Below, one piece after another: positions 1-6,117 of a DNA stretch of 8,694 nt. The notes under the pieces are model-generated. The model searched no databases, was not told the DNA's origin, and worked only from the letters and a program-made list of their open reading frames with translations. Position 1 is the first letter of the stretch, and every line of letters starts with the position of its first letter. Both the position numbers and the translations under genes were made by a program. The DNA comes from Lachnospiraceae bacterium (GTDB lineage: Bacteria; Bacillota; Clostridia; Lachnospirales; Lachnospiraceae), in assembly GCA_014804225.1 (NCBI GenBank), contig JAAVAF010000079.1, positions 1 to 8,694 on the forward strand. The letters are read 5' to 3'.

Positions 1-1077
1 TAATTTCAAGTCAATCTCCTTTGACTGCGCATATTTTATCGCATTGTCAAGAAGAATGCCCGTTATCTGACGAATACCCTTTTCATCGCCGACGTAAGAA
101 AGCATCGGCGTGATATCGGCAAGAATCTGTTTGCCTTCGCTGTGGGCAAGTGTCTGAAACGACTGCACCGTTTCACCGACAACGTCCGAAATCGGAAACG
201 CAATCATCGTAAACGGTTCCCTGTTTTCGTCCATTCGCGACAGACTTAACAGGTCGTTTGTCAATACCGCCATACGCTTTGTCTGGTTGCAGATATCCGA
301 GAGCCATTCGTTGTCTTCCTCAAAATCCATTGCAAGCACTTCCGCATCCGCGCTGATAATCGTCAGCGGTGTTTTCAGCTCATGTCCCGCCATAGAGATA
401 AACTGCTTTTGTTTCTCATAACTTTCCGCAACGGGGCGCACAATTTTCTTTGAAAAAAAGATAATGATAACCATGCTTACAAGGAACGCCGCAAAAGAAA
501 TCAGACCGTCAATGGCAAGGGAGCTTTTAAACGTGTCAAGGCTTCTGCCGCAGTCCAAGAAAATGACATACGTGTCACTTTCTTTCTGTATCCTTCGATA
601 TCGGAATGTCTGTATAAACCCGCATGTTTTCTCTTTGCGGAGTACCGCATTGGCATATTGCTCTGCCTGTGCATCATCTACCATAAAAATATTGTCCGTA
701 TTAATATCTGTAATCTCTCCGTCCGGCGAGATGGTAATCATAAAAAATCTTGACTCGTACATCGCCTCCGGCGAGAGTTTCCTTCCACCAAAAAATCCTT
801 TTTTTCTGACATGTGTGTCATTTTTGTCCCAATCTGCTTCCTTGGGGGGCTTGATCGGCGGAACATCCTCTTTGGACATATCCTGCTCAGGATGTTTCGG
901 AACCAACAGAAAATCCCCTTGCATCGTCCTATCTGCAAGCATGTCAAGAACTGCATCCGCATTCGCCACCAACTCCCTGTATGTGAGAATACTTCCTGAT
1001 GTCACGATAACAATCAGCAACAGTAAAAGTGATGCCGTTGAAAGTATGATAAATTTTGTGCGAAGTCCTTTTATCAT
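1..1077 (-). CDS. Membrane sensor histidine kinase, partial (C-terminus beyond the left edge)
   Basis: Autophosphorylating sensor kinase, presumed partner of the response regulator just upstream. The first 359 residues are visible. Residues 1-7 are basic, TM1 is about 8-31, an extracellular sensor region covers about 32-188, and TM2 is about 190-209. The dimerization/phosphoacceptor motif AGHELKTPLTI follows, with the phosphorylated His at residue 232. The N-box DNAIKYA (Asn345) begins the ATPase domain; the G boxes are off the window. Only about 20 residues separate TM2 from the H-box region, so no full HAMP domain is apparent. The extracellular part is rich in Lys, Asp and Pro around residues 60-100 and matches no sensor fold I recognise. 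The ATG lies 3 bp after the regulator's stop, with AGAGGA as ribosome binding site inside the regulator's last codons, so the two are translationally linked. The ligand is unknown. Confidence 0.93.
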   Translation of the reverse strand, partial: MIKGLRTKFIILSTASLLLLLIVIVTSGSILTYRELVANADAVLDMLADRTMQGDFLLVPKHPEQDMSKEDVPPIKPPKEADWDKNDTHVRKKGFFGGRKLSPEAMYESRFFMITISPDGEITDINTDNIFMVDDAQAEQYANAVLRKEKTCGFIQTFRYRRIQKESDTYVIFLDCGRSLDTFKSSLAIDGLISFAAFLVSMVIIIFFSKKIVRPVAESYEKQKQFISMAGHELKTPLTIISADAEVLAMDFEEDNEWLSDICNQTKRMAVLTNDLLSLSRMDENREPFTMIAFPISDVVGETVQSFQTLAHSEGKQILADITPMLSYVGDEKGIRQITGILLDNAIKYAQSKEIDLKL

Positions 1078-1080
1078 AAT

Positions 1081-1767
1081 CTATTGTTCCTCTTTGCATT
1101 CGATATAATAGCCTGCATTTCTCCTTGCCTTTATTTCCACGTCTGCCTTCAGCGCGGCAAGCTTTTTACGCAGATACGAAATATAGGTCCACACCACATT
1201 GCTCTCCGCATTTGTTTCGAATCCCCATATTTTATCCATAAAATGCTCTGCCGATATGATTTGATTTGGATTACGCATCAATAGTTCAAGCATCTGAAAT
1301 TCCTTATTGGCAAGCGTAAAACTTCCAACGGGTGAGGACAGTTCAAAGGTTGCACTGTCAAGCGTAATGTTTCCAAGGTGAATTTTCGAATCTGCCTGTA
1401 CTGTGCCTGTCATATTCCGCGTCATCGCCCTGATTCGCGCCAGAAGCTCCTTTGCCGCAAAGGGTTTGGTCAGATAATCGTTTGCCCCGCTGTCAAGGCC
1501 AAGCACTTTATCCTCAACCTCTGCCTTTGCAGTCAGCATAATAACCGGAGTCACATTTCCTCTTGCACGAAGCTTTTGCAGCACACTGATACCGTCAAGT
1601 TTCGGCATCATCACATCCAGAATGATTCCGTCATATTCATTTGTATCAAGATAGGCAAGCGCCTCTTCTCCATCGTAAGCAGCATCTACCGTATAATTGT
1701 TTTTCTTCAATATCGTTACGATTGCTTTAGAAAGCGATTTTTCGTCTTCCGCAAGTAAAAGCTTCAC
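1081..1767 (-). CDS. OmpR/PhoB-family response regulator
   Basis: DNA-binding response regulator of 228 aa, normal family length. The receiver domain (about 1-115) shows the acidic pair Glu7/Asp8, phosphoacceptor Asp51 in ILDVMMP, Thr79 in MLTAK and Lys101 in LTKPF. The C-terminal winged helix (about 130-225) ends in the typical VWTYISYLRKKL and ARRNAGYYI segments. The start is GTG at 1767, supported by AGGGGAG about 7 nt upstream; the lipoprotein gene stops 19 bp before it. It is followed 3 bp later by the histidine kinase gene. The 11-bp-phased hexamers upstream of the operon (5201-5239) are the kind of site this family binds, so it is probably autoregulatory and controls the VTC, DUF4956 and lipoprotein genes. 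The family call is certain; the target is inferred. Confidence 0.96.
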   Translation of the reverse strand: MKLLLAEDEKSLSKAIVTILKKNNYTVDAAYDGEEALAYLDTNEYDGIILDVMMPKLDGISVLQKLRARGNVTPVIMLTAKAEVEDKVLGLDSGANDYLTKPFAAKELLARIRAMTRNMTGTVQADSKIHLGNITLDSATFELSSPVGSFTLANKEFQMLELLMRNPNQIISAEHFMDKIWGFETNAESNVVWTYISYLRKKLAALKADVEIKARRNAGYYIECKEEQ

Positions 1768-1786
1768 TCTGATCTCCCCTCGTTAT

Positions 1787-3544
1787 TCACCGTTCCATAT
1801 CGGTTGGCTTTTCGTCGTTTGGCAGTTCCTTTGCATCTGGCGGCAGTTCGCCGTTTGGCCTTTCTCCATTCGGTTTTTCTCCTCTATGCGGCATTTTTCC
1901 ATCCATTGGCATCTCACCATCCGGCAGCTCTCCGTTTTGCCTTCCGCCTCTATGCGGCATTCCGTCATCTCCGCCTTTCATACCTCCATGTCCGCCACCA
2001 AAACCGCCCATACCATGACCTTCTCCGTAGATTAGTCCGTCCATAGTAATCTGCGTTTCTTCTGTCCCCATTTTCAGCGTATATGTCCCACCGTCTACAA
2101 TTTCGGGACAACTTACCACAACGGAATTATATCCTTTTTCAATTGTCTGCGCAATTAGTTCGTTTCCGTTACTGTCCAAGAGCACGACATCTGTACCCGA
2201 CGGCTGTGCGGCTTGTATGTTCACAAGAATAGAGCCCTGCATCGAACCATCACAGAAATTGACAGCCATACCGCTCTGTCCCGCCGCTACCACTGTCCCA
2301 CCGCTGATTGTTGCGGAAATACCGTAATCCAGCGAAGCATCCCCTCCGCCGGAAGAGCCCATCACGAAGACTTCTCCACCGCTCACTGTAATGTAACCGT
2401 TGGAATCAATCCCGTCACCTTCTGCATTAATCGTGACTGTGCCGCCCGTAATATTGATATTTGCATCTTCCTGCGTGTCACCCATTCCGCGAAATCCACC
2501 CATATTTTCGCTCTGCGCCGTCTGCGATGAAGTCCTTTTGTCTGTCGCATTTAATCCGTCATCGGAAGCAGTAATGTTAATTGTGCCGCCACTGATATTG
2601 ATCAGACGGGCTTCAAGACCTTCTTCACATTTTGTGATTTTGAAATTTCCGCCCACAATGTTGATTTCATTGACAGCGCTGATTCCGTCACTATCTGACA
2701 CAAAATCAAAATTGCCGTTTTCAATATAAACCCAACCTACTGTATCGTCTTCATCGTTCGAAGAATGGATCGCATCTTTTTCCGCCGTTATCATAAAACT
2801 GCCGTCTGCAATCGCGACACTGTCCTTACCCGAAAGTCCGTGAGACGCTGCCATAATTTCATAAGCTCCGCTTGTTATCACAAGGTCATTTTTCGAAACA
2901 ATTCCATGTCCTGACGGAGAAGAAATCGTAAGACTTCCTGTACCGTTCAACGTCAAATCGTCCTTTGAAAAAATGACTGCATCTATATTATTATCATCTA
3001 TTGCCTCAAAGGAACCGCCGTTTGTAAGCGTATTTGTCGTTTTGTCCGCAAGTGTGACAAACACCTTATCCGCATTTTTTACATAAATGGGAGCCGACGT
3101 ATCGCTTCTGATATCCACTCCGTTCAAAACAAGCTGAACTTTTTCGGTCTTATCAACATCTACGATAATCATACCGTTTTTCATGGAACCGTCAAGCATA
3201 TATGTCCCTTCCTTCTGAATGGTTATCGTATTGGCATTAATTGCAACACCTTTACTATCCGTAGTGGAACCGCCGTCACTCAGCGTTATCTTTTCGCATT
3301 CGCTTTCCTCATACGCTCCGCTTAAGTCACGTTTTGAGAATGCATTGTCAATATCAATGATTGTCGTTTCGCCTTGAAAAGATGGATTCGCTTTTTCATT
3401 GTTAATATTTTCACGAACACCTTCCTCTATACCTTTGCCGACAATATTGTCCTGCGTTTCTTCCAATGTACTCGGCATATTTGCGCAAGCCGTCAAAAGT
3501 ACGCTGACTGACATCACCACGGCAATCCATTTAAATGTTTTCAT
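1787..3544 (-). CDS. Cthe_2159-like (DUF4353) carbohydrate-binding beta-helix lipoprotein
   Basis: Predicted exported lipoprotein of 585 aa. I start it at the ATG at 3544, which gives MKTFKWIAVVMSVSVLLTAC, a lipoprotein signal peptide with lipobox LTAC and lipidated Cys20; GAAAGGAAG lies about 11 nt upstream. A TTG at 3568 would add eight residues ahead of the signal and lacks a well-spaced ribosome binding site. Residues about 95-440 carry repeated short rungs such as ISGGTINITASDDGLNA, ITGGTVTINAEGDGIDS and VSGGEVFVMGSSGG, typical of a parallel beta-helix and of the Cthe_2159 family, whose founding member binds acidic polysaccharide. A beta-rich module (about 445-503) leads to a Gly/His/Met-rich stretch (about 507-525) and a Pro/Asn/Gly/Glu repeat tail. 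The tail may act as a wall-spanning or interaction segment. The gene lies between DUF4956 and the regulator; polysaccharide binding here is family-based inference. Confidence 0.86.
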   Translation of the reverse strand: MKTFKWIAVVMSVSVLLTACANMPSTLEETQDNIVGKGIEEGVRENINNEKANPSFQGETTIIDIDNAFSKRDLSGAYEESECEKITLSDGGSTTDSKGVAINANTITIQKEGTYMLDGSMKNGMIIVDVDKTEKVQLVLNGVDIRSDTSAPIYVKNADKVFVTLADKTTNTLTNGGSFEAIDDNNIDAVIFSKDDLTLNGTGSLTISSPSGHGIVSKNDLVITSGAYEIMAASHGLSGKDSVAIADGSFMITAEKDAIHSSNDEDDTVGWVYIENGNFDFVSDSDGISAVNEINIVGGNFKITKCEEGLEARLINISGGTINITASDDGLNATDKRTSSQTAQSENMGGFRGMGDTQEDANINITGGTVTINAEGDGIDSNGYITVSGGEVFVMGSSGGGDASLDYGISATISGGTVVAAGQSGMAVNFCDGSMQGSILVNIQAAQPSGTDVVLLDSNGNELIAQTIEKGYNSVVVSCPEIVDGGTYTLKMGTEETQITMDGLIYGEGHGMGGFGGGHGGMKGGDDGMPHRGGRQNGELPDGEMPMDGKMPHRGEKPNGERPNGELPPDAKELPNDEKPTDMER

Positions 3545-3593
3545 TTCAAAACCATCTTCCTTTCTCAACCTACGAATTCATATGAACCCATTT

Positions 3594-4292
3594 TTAAAGC
3601 TCAGGCGGCATTGTCATTTCCTGCCTTGAAACCGTAATTTCCAAGTTCCCGTTACGGCATCTGATCTCATCAATTAATTCCTTTTCCATGCTGCTATCCT
3701 TTAATGTCACATCGTAAGTCAGTCGAAAAAGACTTCCCATATTGGTCGTTTTCACGCTGACAAGCTCCCTGTTTTTTGTATACTTCTCAAAAAGATCATC
3801 AAAAATTTCCGTGTAGTCCAAGTCCTCCGGAATGGTAATACGCATCGTTTTTTTCAGCGCTGTCTGCTTTTTTGTGCCAAAATCAAGCCGCGAGTAGAGC
3901 ATATAAACTGCGCTGAGCACAATCGCAAATAAAAATCCATACGCAATATATCCCATTCCTGTAATCAGGCCCGCACCCATTGCAAGAAAAATAATTCCAA
4001 TTTCTTTCGCAGTACCCGGTGATGACCGAAACCGTACAAGGCTAAACGCCCCTGCCGTCGCAACTCCCGCGCCTACATTTCCGTTTACCATCATAATAAC
4101 CGCACATACAATCGCAGGAAGCATAGCAAGCGTTACTATAAAACTTTTTGAATATTCGTTTTTGTATGTATACATCGCTGCTATGATTAATCCTATAACA
4201 AGCGAACTGATAATGCAAATCATAAAATCGGATACGGTAATCACACTAGCCGTTTCCAAATCAAATAATCCTTTAAAAATTGTTTCCGACAT
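3594..4292 (-). CDS. DUF4956 family membrane protein
   Basis: Integral membrane protein of 232 aa. Hydrophobic segments lie at about 21-41, 50-69, 97-114 and 115-134, and a shorter hydrophobic stretch at 72-84 may be a re-entrant loop. The conserved family signature GAFSLVRFRSSPGTAKEIG (about 81-99) is intact. The C-terminal 90 residues are soluble and probably cytosolic. Proteins of this family commonly sit next to VTC-domain proteins, as here, and the pair is presumed to work together, but their shared biochemistry is not established. The ATG at 4292 has AAAGGAG about 12 nt upstream, slightly long. The 105-bp gap to the VTC gene holds no convincing terminator or promoter, only AT-rich DNA, so co-transcription is likely. 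The lipoprotein start follows 49 bp after the stop. Confidence 0.9.
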   Translation of the reverse strand: MSETIFKGLFDLETASVITVSDFMICIISSLVIGLIIAAMYTYKNEYSKSFIVTLAMLPAIVCAVIMMVNGNVGAGVATAGAFSLVRFRSSPGTAKEIGIIFLAMGAGLITGMGYIAYGFLFAIVLSAVYMLYSRLDFGTKKQTALKKTMRITIPEDLDYTEIFDDLFEKYTKNRELVSVKTTNMGSLFRLTYDVTLKDSSMEKELIDEIRCRNGNLEITVSRQEMTMPPEL

Positions 4293-4397
4293 TTTTATAC
4301 GCTGCTCCTTTCAAAGCCATTAAAATCTTATTTAAACTTATTTATCATGCTGTAAAGCACAAACTTTTCTTTCTATTACAAAATCTATTCACATTAT

Positions 4398-5141
4398 TTA
4401 AGCAATAAATATCTTTCTATTTTCTTTCTCTGCACCGCAGATCATGTTCTCATACGCCGTTCCGTATTTTGAGAATGAGGTCTTATAAAGCCGCTCCTGG
4501 GTCAACACTTTCGTCATCCAAAGCGGAATGCCGCCCGAAGTTTTGATTTCCATCAGCACGCAGTCCTGATCGATCAGCCTTTCACCCCATATTTCCGTCG
4601 AAAGCGACAGTTCCTCCTGCCTTGCAAGGATATTTTCGTCAAAGGTCACGCGAAAATCGCTTCCGTCCAATGCATAAAACGCTTCCCGCTCATAAGATAA
4701 AAAGACTTTTGGTTTTATCGTCTGATAATAGGAAAAAAAGTATGCAATCTCCCGCCCAATCTGCGTGTCGATTGGAAACGGCGTTTCGGTTCCTTTTTCC
4801 ATCCATGTTGTCAAGTCGATGTACGGAAGCGCTTCCCGCCGCTTGTAGACAACGTCATCATACTTTTTCTTTAATTCTACAAAAACCTTGTCTTGCGCTT
4901 CTACTTTTTGGTAACTTCTGATACGAAGCTTTTCTTTGTAACTTGGTTTTTCAACAGAACGCCGTACCAGTCTATAATTGTCCGTGTCAAAATAAATATT
5001 TCTAATTTGCGTATGCCCGAAATTATCAAGACACATATGCGGAAGCATCGCCTCCAGTACTGCTTTTTGCTGCTTTCTTGTCATCATATATTTCATTTCA
5101 TACCGCTTAAAAACTGCCTGATATGCCATATTGTTCCTCAT
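4398..5141 (-). CDS. VTC-domain protein (polyphosphate polymerase-like)
   Basis: Soluble 247-aa protein made almost entirely of a VTC domain, the tunnel fold that in yeast Vtc4 makes polyphosphate from ATP. Basic and acidic residues expected in the tunnel are visible: KYMMTR (17-22), RNIYFDTDN (47-55), KEKLRIRSY (69-77), VELKKK (88-93), YKRR (99-102) and LMEIKTSGGIP (196-206). No signal peptide or TM segment is present, so it probably acts at the inner face of the membrane with DUF4956. The ATG at 5141 has GAGGAAG 8 nt upstream. A second ATG at 5129 also has a good AGGAA site, so the start could be four codons later. It is the first gene of the operon, directly behind the phased operator. Short bacterial VTC proteins are less studied than the yeast enzyme, so enzymatic activity is inferred from the conserved residues. 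Confidence 0.9.
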   Translation of the reverse strand: MRNNMAYQAVFKRYEMKYMMTRKQQKAVLEAMLPHMCLDNFGHTQIRNIYFDTDNYRLVRRSVEKPSYKEKLRIRSYQKVEAQDKVFVELKKKYDDVVYKRREALPYIDLTTWMEKGTETPFPIDTQIGREIAYFFSYYQTIKPKVFLSYEREAFYALDGSDFRVTFDENILARQEELSLSTEIWGERLIDQDCVLMEIKTSGGIPLWMTKVLTQERLYKTSFSKYGTAYENMICGAEKENRKIFIA

Positions 5142-5184
5142 GCTCCTCTCTTCCTCTGCGGTTTTTGGTATTGTTTATGAGATG

Positions 5185-5190
5185 AGTATA
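5185..5190 (-). promoter_or_regulatory. -10 element of the VTC operon promoter
   Basis: TATACT on the minus strand, five of six matches to the sigma-A consensus. With a 17-bp spacer the -35 position (5208-5213) reads AGTTTC, which is not consensus and lies within the phased hexamer array. This pattern is expected of an activator-dependent promoter. The predicted transcription start is near 5178, giving a 5' leader of about 36 nt before the VTC start codon. Confidence 0.55.
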
Positions 5191-5200
5191 CGAGAGAAAT

Positions 5201-5239
5201 CTTAAGCGAAACTTAAACGGAGTGTGAAGAATTTGTGAA
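5201..5239 (-). promoter_or_regulatory. Tandem 11-bp-phased operator of PhoB/PhoP type
   Basis: Read on the minus strand, hexamers TTCACA, TTCACA, TTTAAG and CTTAAG start exactly 11 bp apart (plus-strand left ends 5234, 5223, 5212, 5201), each separated by 5 bp. This is the direct-repeat geometry recognised by OmpR/PhoB-family dimers, and TTCACA fits the TT(A/C/T)ACA hexamer described for Bacillus PhoP. The last hexamer ends 10 bp before a -10 element, placing the array at roughly -23 to -61. That is the position of an activator that replaces a poor -35. The probable binder is the regulator encoded in the same operon; a separate PhoP is the alternative. Confidence 0.7.
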
Positions 5240-5282
5240 ATATACGGGGATATTTACATTCAACTGAAACACCACTCCGTTT
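5215..5282. repeat. 10-bp inverted repeat enclosing a smaller hairpin beside the operator
   Basis: AAACGGAGTG at 5215-5224 is the exact reverse complement of CACTCCGTTT at 5273-5282, separated by 48 bp. Inside is a second palindrome, AAATAT (5238-5243) with ATATTT (5250-5255) around an ACGGGG loop. The left arms overlap the phased operator hexamers. The right arm is followed by TTATT on the plus strand, but the long loop makes a simple intrinsic terminator unlikely. It could be a second regulatory site or an element end. Confidence 0.4.
5222..5240. repeat. 19-bp direct repeat, left copy
   Basis: GTGTGAAGAATTTGTGAAA, identical to 6123-6141 in the same orientation. Flanking bases on both sides differ between the copies. 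This copy contains the two upstream TTCACA hexamers of the VTC operon operator. The two copies bracket the XRE remnant, the PBECR-like gene and the small RNA, about 900 bp in all. Confidence 0.8.
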
Positions 5283-5342
5283 TATTAATCTGTCAAAAAA
5301 TTGCGCCATATATATTACTGTTTTACTATCTTTATGATTTTA

Positions 5343-5371
5343 TTTATACAAAATTTATGCTATCTTATAAT
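5343..5371 (+). promoter_or_regulatory. Weak candidate promoter before the XRE remnant
   Basis: TTTATA (5343-5348), a 17-bp spacer and TATAAT (5366-5371) resemble a sigma-A promoter reading toward the remnant and the nuclease-like gene. The -10 lies only 12 bp before the remnant's ATG, so the expected start would fall within the GAGGTGG ribosome binding site. Either the match is fortuitous or transcription starts upstream. Confidence 0.3.
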
Positions 5372-5383
5372 CGAGGTGGTCAC

Positions 5384-5516
5384 ATGAGCATAAGTGAAAG
5401 CATAAGAGAGTATAGAAAAAAGAAGAGTTATTTCAAAAAAATTAGAAAAGATAGCAGATGCATTATGTATTCCAATAAGCACTTTTCTCAAACTTAATAG
5501 CAACCACACGCAATAA
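5384..5516 (+). pseudogene. Broken XRE/Cro-type helix-turn-helix regulator
   Basis: The ATG at 5384, preceded by GAGGTGG, opens MSISESIREYRKKKS, a typical first helix of an XRE-type HTH domain. That frame then becomes meaningless and stops at 5497. In another frame from 5442 the sequence reads LEKIADALCIPISTFLKL and stops at 5516, which is the usual last helix of the same domain. The roughly 30-35 residues that should lie between, including the recognition helix, are missing. I read this as an internal deletion with frameshift that destroyed DNA binding. The nuclease-like gene follows 18 bp after the second stop, so the pair was probably once a regulator-effector (toxin-antitoxin-like) operon. 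The alternative is a genuine 37-aa peptide from the first frame, which seems unlikely. Confidence 0.72.
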
Positions 5517-5534
5517 CAATGAAAGGAATTAACA

Positions 5535-5903
5535 ATGGAAATAATCGGTTATATTTCCCCGTCTGTAATTGAAACTTTAAATTTAGCAATCAAGCCAAAC
5601 ACACCAGTTTATATCGGAGAATCCAATATAGAACATATCAAGAACCGACATCCATACGAATATGATAAGTATTACAAGGATATTGGTATGATAGTAAACT
5701 CTCCTGATTATGTGGGTTTAAATCCAAAAGATGGCTCAATTCTATTTGTAAAACTGTACAAAATAGATGGAGAATATATCCGTGTAGCTGTTAAAATCAC
5801 AGCCGGAGGAAAGTGCTTTGCAAAGACACTGCACTCGTTAAGCACTTGTAATGCTGAGCGATACCTAGAAAAGGGTACACTAAAAAAGCTTGACACAAAC
5901 TGA
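5535..5903 (+). CDS. Small PBECR-like (BECR-fold) putative nuclease
   Basis: Intact 122-aa soluble protein with no signal peptide. The central region, with PVYIGESNIEHIKNRHP (24-40), MIVNSPDYVGLNP (52-64), SILFVKLYKIDGEYIRVAVKI (beta strands 68-88) and CFAKTLHSL (94-102), resembles the PBECR group of barnase/EndoU/colicin-like nuclease folds found as phage and toxin effectors. His34 and His39, Lys36, Lys97, Thr98 and Ser101 are candidate active-site residues by position only. The ATG at 5535 has AAAGGA about 7 nt upstream. It follows a broken HTH gene that may have been its regulator or antitoxin, and its 3' end overlaps the -35 of the downstream small RNA promoter. The region is more AT-rich than the flanking operons, suggesting acquisition. 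The fold assignment is from recognition of motifs, not a search; RNase activity is inference. Confidence 0.6.
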   Translation: MEIIGYISPSVIETLNLAIKPNTPVYIGESNIEHIKNRHPYEYDKYYKDIGMIVNSPDYVGLNPKDGSILFVKLYKIDGEYIRVAVKITAGGKCFAKTLHSLSTCNAERYLEKGTLKKLDTN

Positions 5904-5917
5904 ATTTATTGTATAAT
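5890..5917 (+). promoter_or_regulatory. Consensus sigma-A promoter of the small RNA
   Basis: TTGACA (5890-5895) and TATAAT (5912-5917) are both perfect hexamers with a 16-bp spacer. The -35 lies within the last codons of the PBECR-like gene. The expected transcription start is about 5924, upstream of the structured region that ends in an intrinsic terminator. Confidence 0.8.
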
Positions 5918-5923
5918 TAAGTT

Positions 5924-6060
5924 ACCAAATGAATAAGCTATATTGAATGAAATCTGAGGACGGAACAGGCGGCCGTCGCCCATTGTTAGGAGATGTGGAT
6001 TGTCACCCACCTATTTCATTCAAACTTTTAGGCAGATAACTTCGGTTAGCTGCCTTTTAT
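5924..6060 (+). ncRNA. Structured small RNA of about 135 nt, class not recognised
   Basis: An independent transcription unit lacking a plausible ORF. A perfect promoter starts it near 5924 and an intrinsic terminator ends it near 6060. A perfect 11-bp closing stem pairs 5943-5953 (TTGAATGAAAT) with 6013-6023 (ATTTCATTCAA). Inside are a GC-rich hairpin, either GACGG (5959-5963) with CCGTC (5973-5977) or GGCG (5968-5971) with CGCC (5977-5980), and a second hairpin GTGG (5995-5998) with CCAC (6007-6010). The two GC-rich pairings are mutually exclusive, so a switch is possible. Unpaired or loop segments include several GGA triplets. I do not recognise it as 6S, SRP, tmRNA, RNase P or a riboswitch I know. 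The terminator precedes the next gene by over 200 bp, favouring a trans-acting RNA or an antitoxin-like RNA over a cis leader. Exact ends are estimated. Confidence 0.75.
6030..6060 (+). terminator. Intrinsic terminator with UUCG tetraloop
   Basis: AGGCAG (6030-6035) pairs with CTGCCT (6050-6055) and TAAC (6037-6040) with GTTA (6045-6048) around a TTCG loop, with one A/G mismatch. TTTTAT follows the stem. This is a strong rho-independent terminator ending the small RNA. Confidence 0.9.
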
Positions 6061-6117
6061 ATTATCTTCTGATTTAATGGACCAAGACAATATTAATATA
6101 CTTACTAAAGGAGAATT

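Noticed and set aside
464..1108. Long plus-strand open frame opposite the histidine kinase
   Set aside because: The minus-strand frame encodes a recognisable kinase with H and N boxes; the plus frame has no known motif and no sensible context.
3545..3568. TTG start for the lipoprotein
   Set aside because: It would place eight charged residues ahead of the signal peptide and has no properly spaced ribosome binding site; the ATG at 3544 gives a standard lipoprotein signal.
4293..4397. Internal promoter between the VTC and DUF4956 genes
   Set aside because: A TTTACA hexamer is present on the minus strand but no matching -10 lies at a proper distance.
5924..6060. Riboswitch controlling the SPFH gene
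   Set aside because: A strong terminator closes the RNA more than 200 bp before that gene and no known aptamer motif was recognised; a free small RNA fits better.
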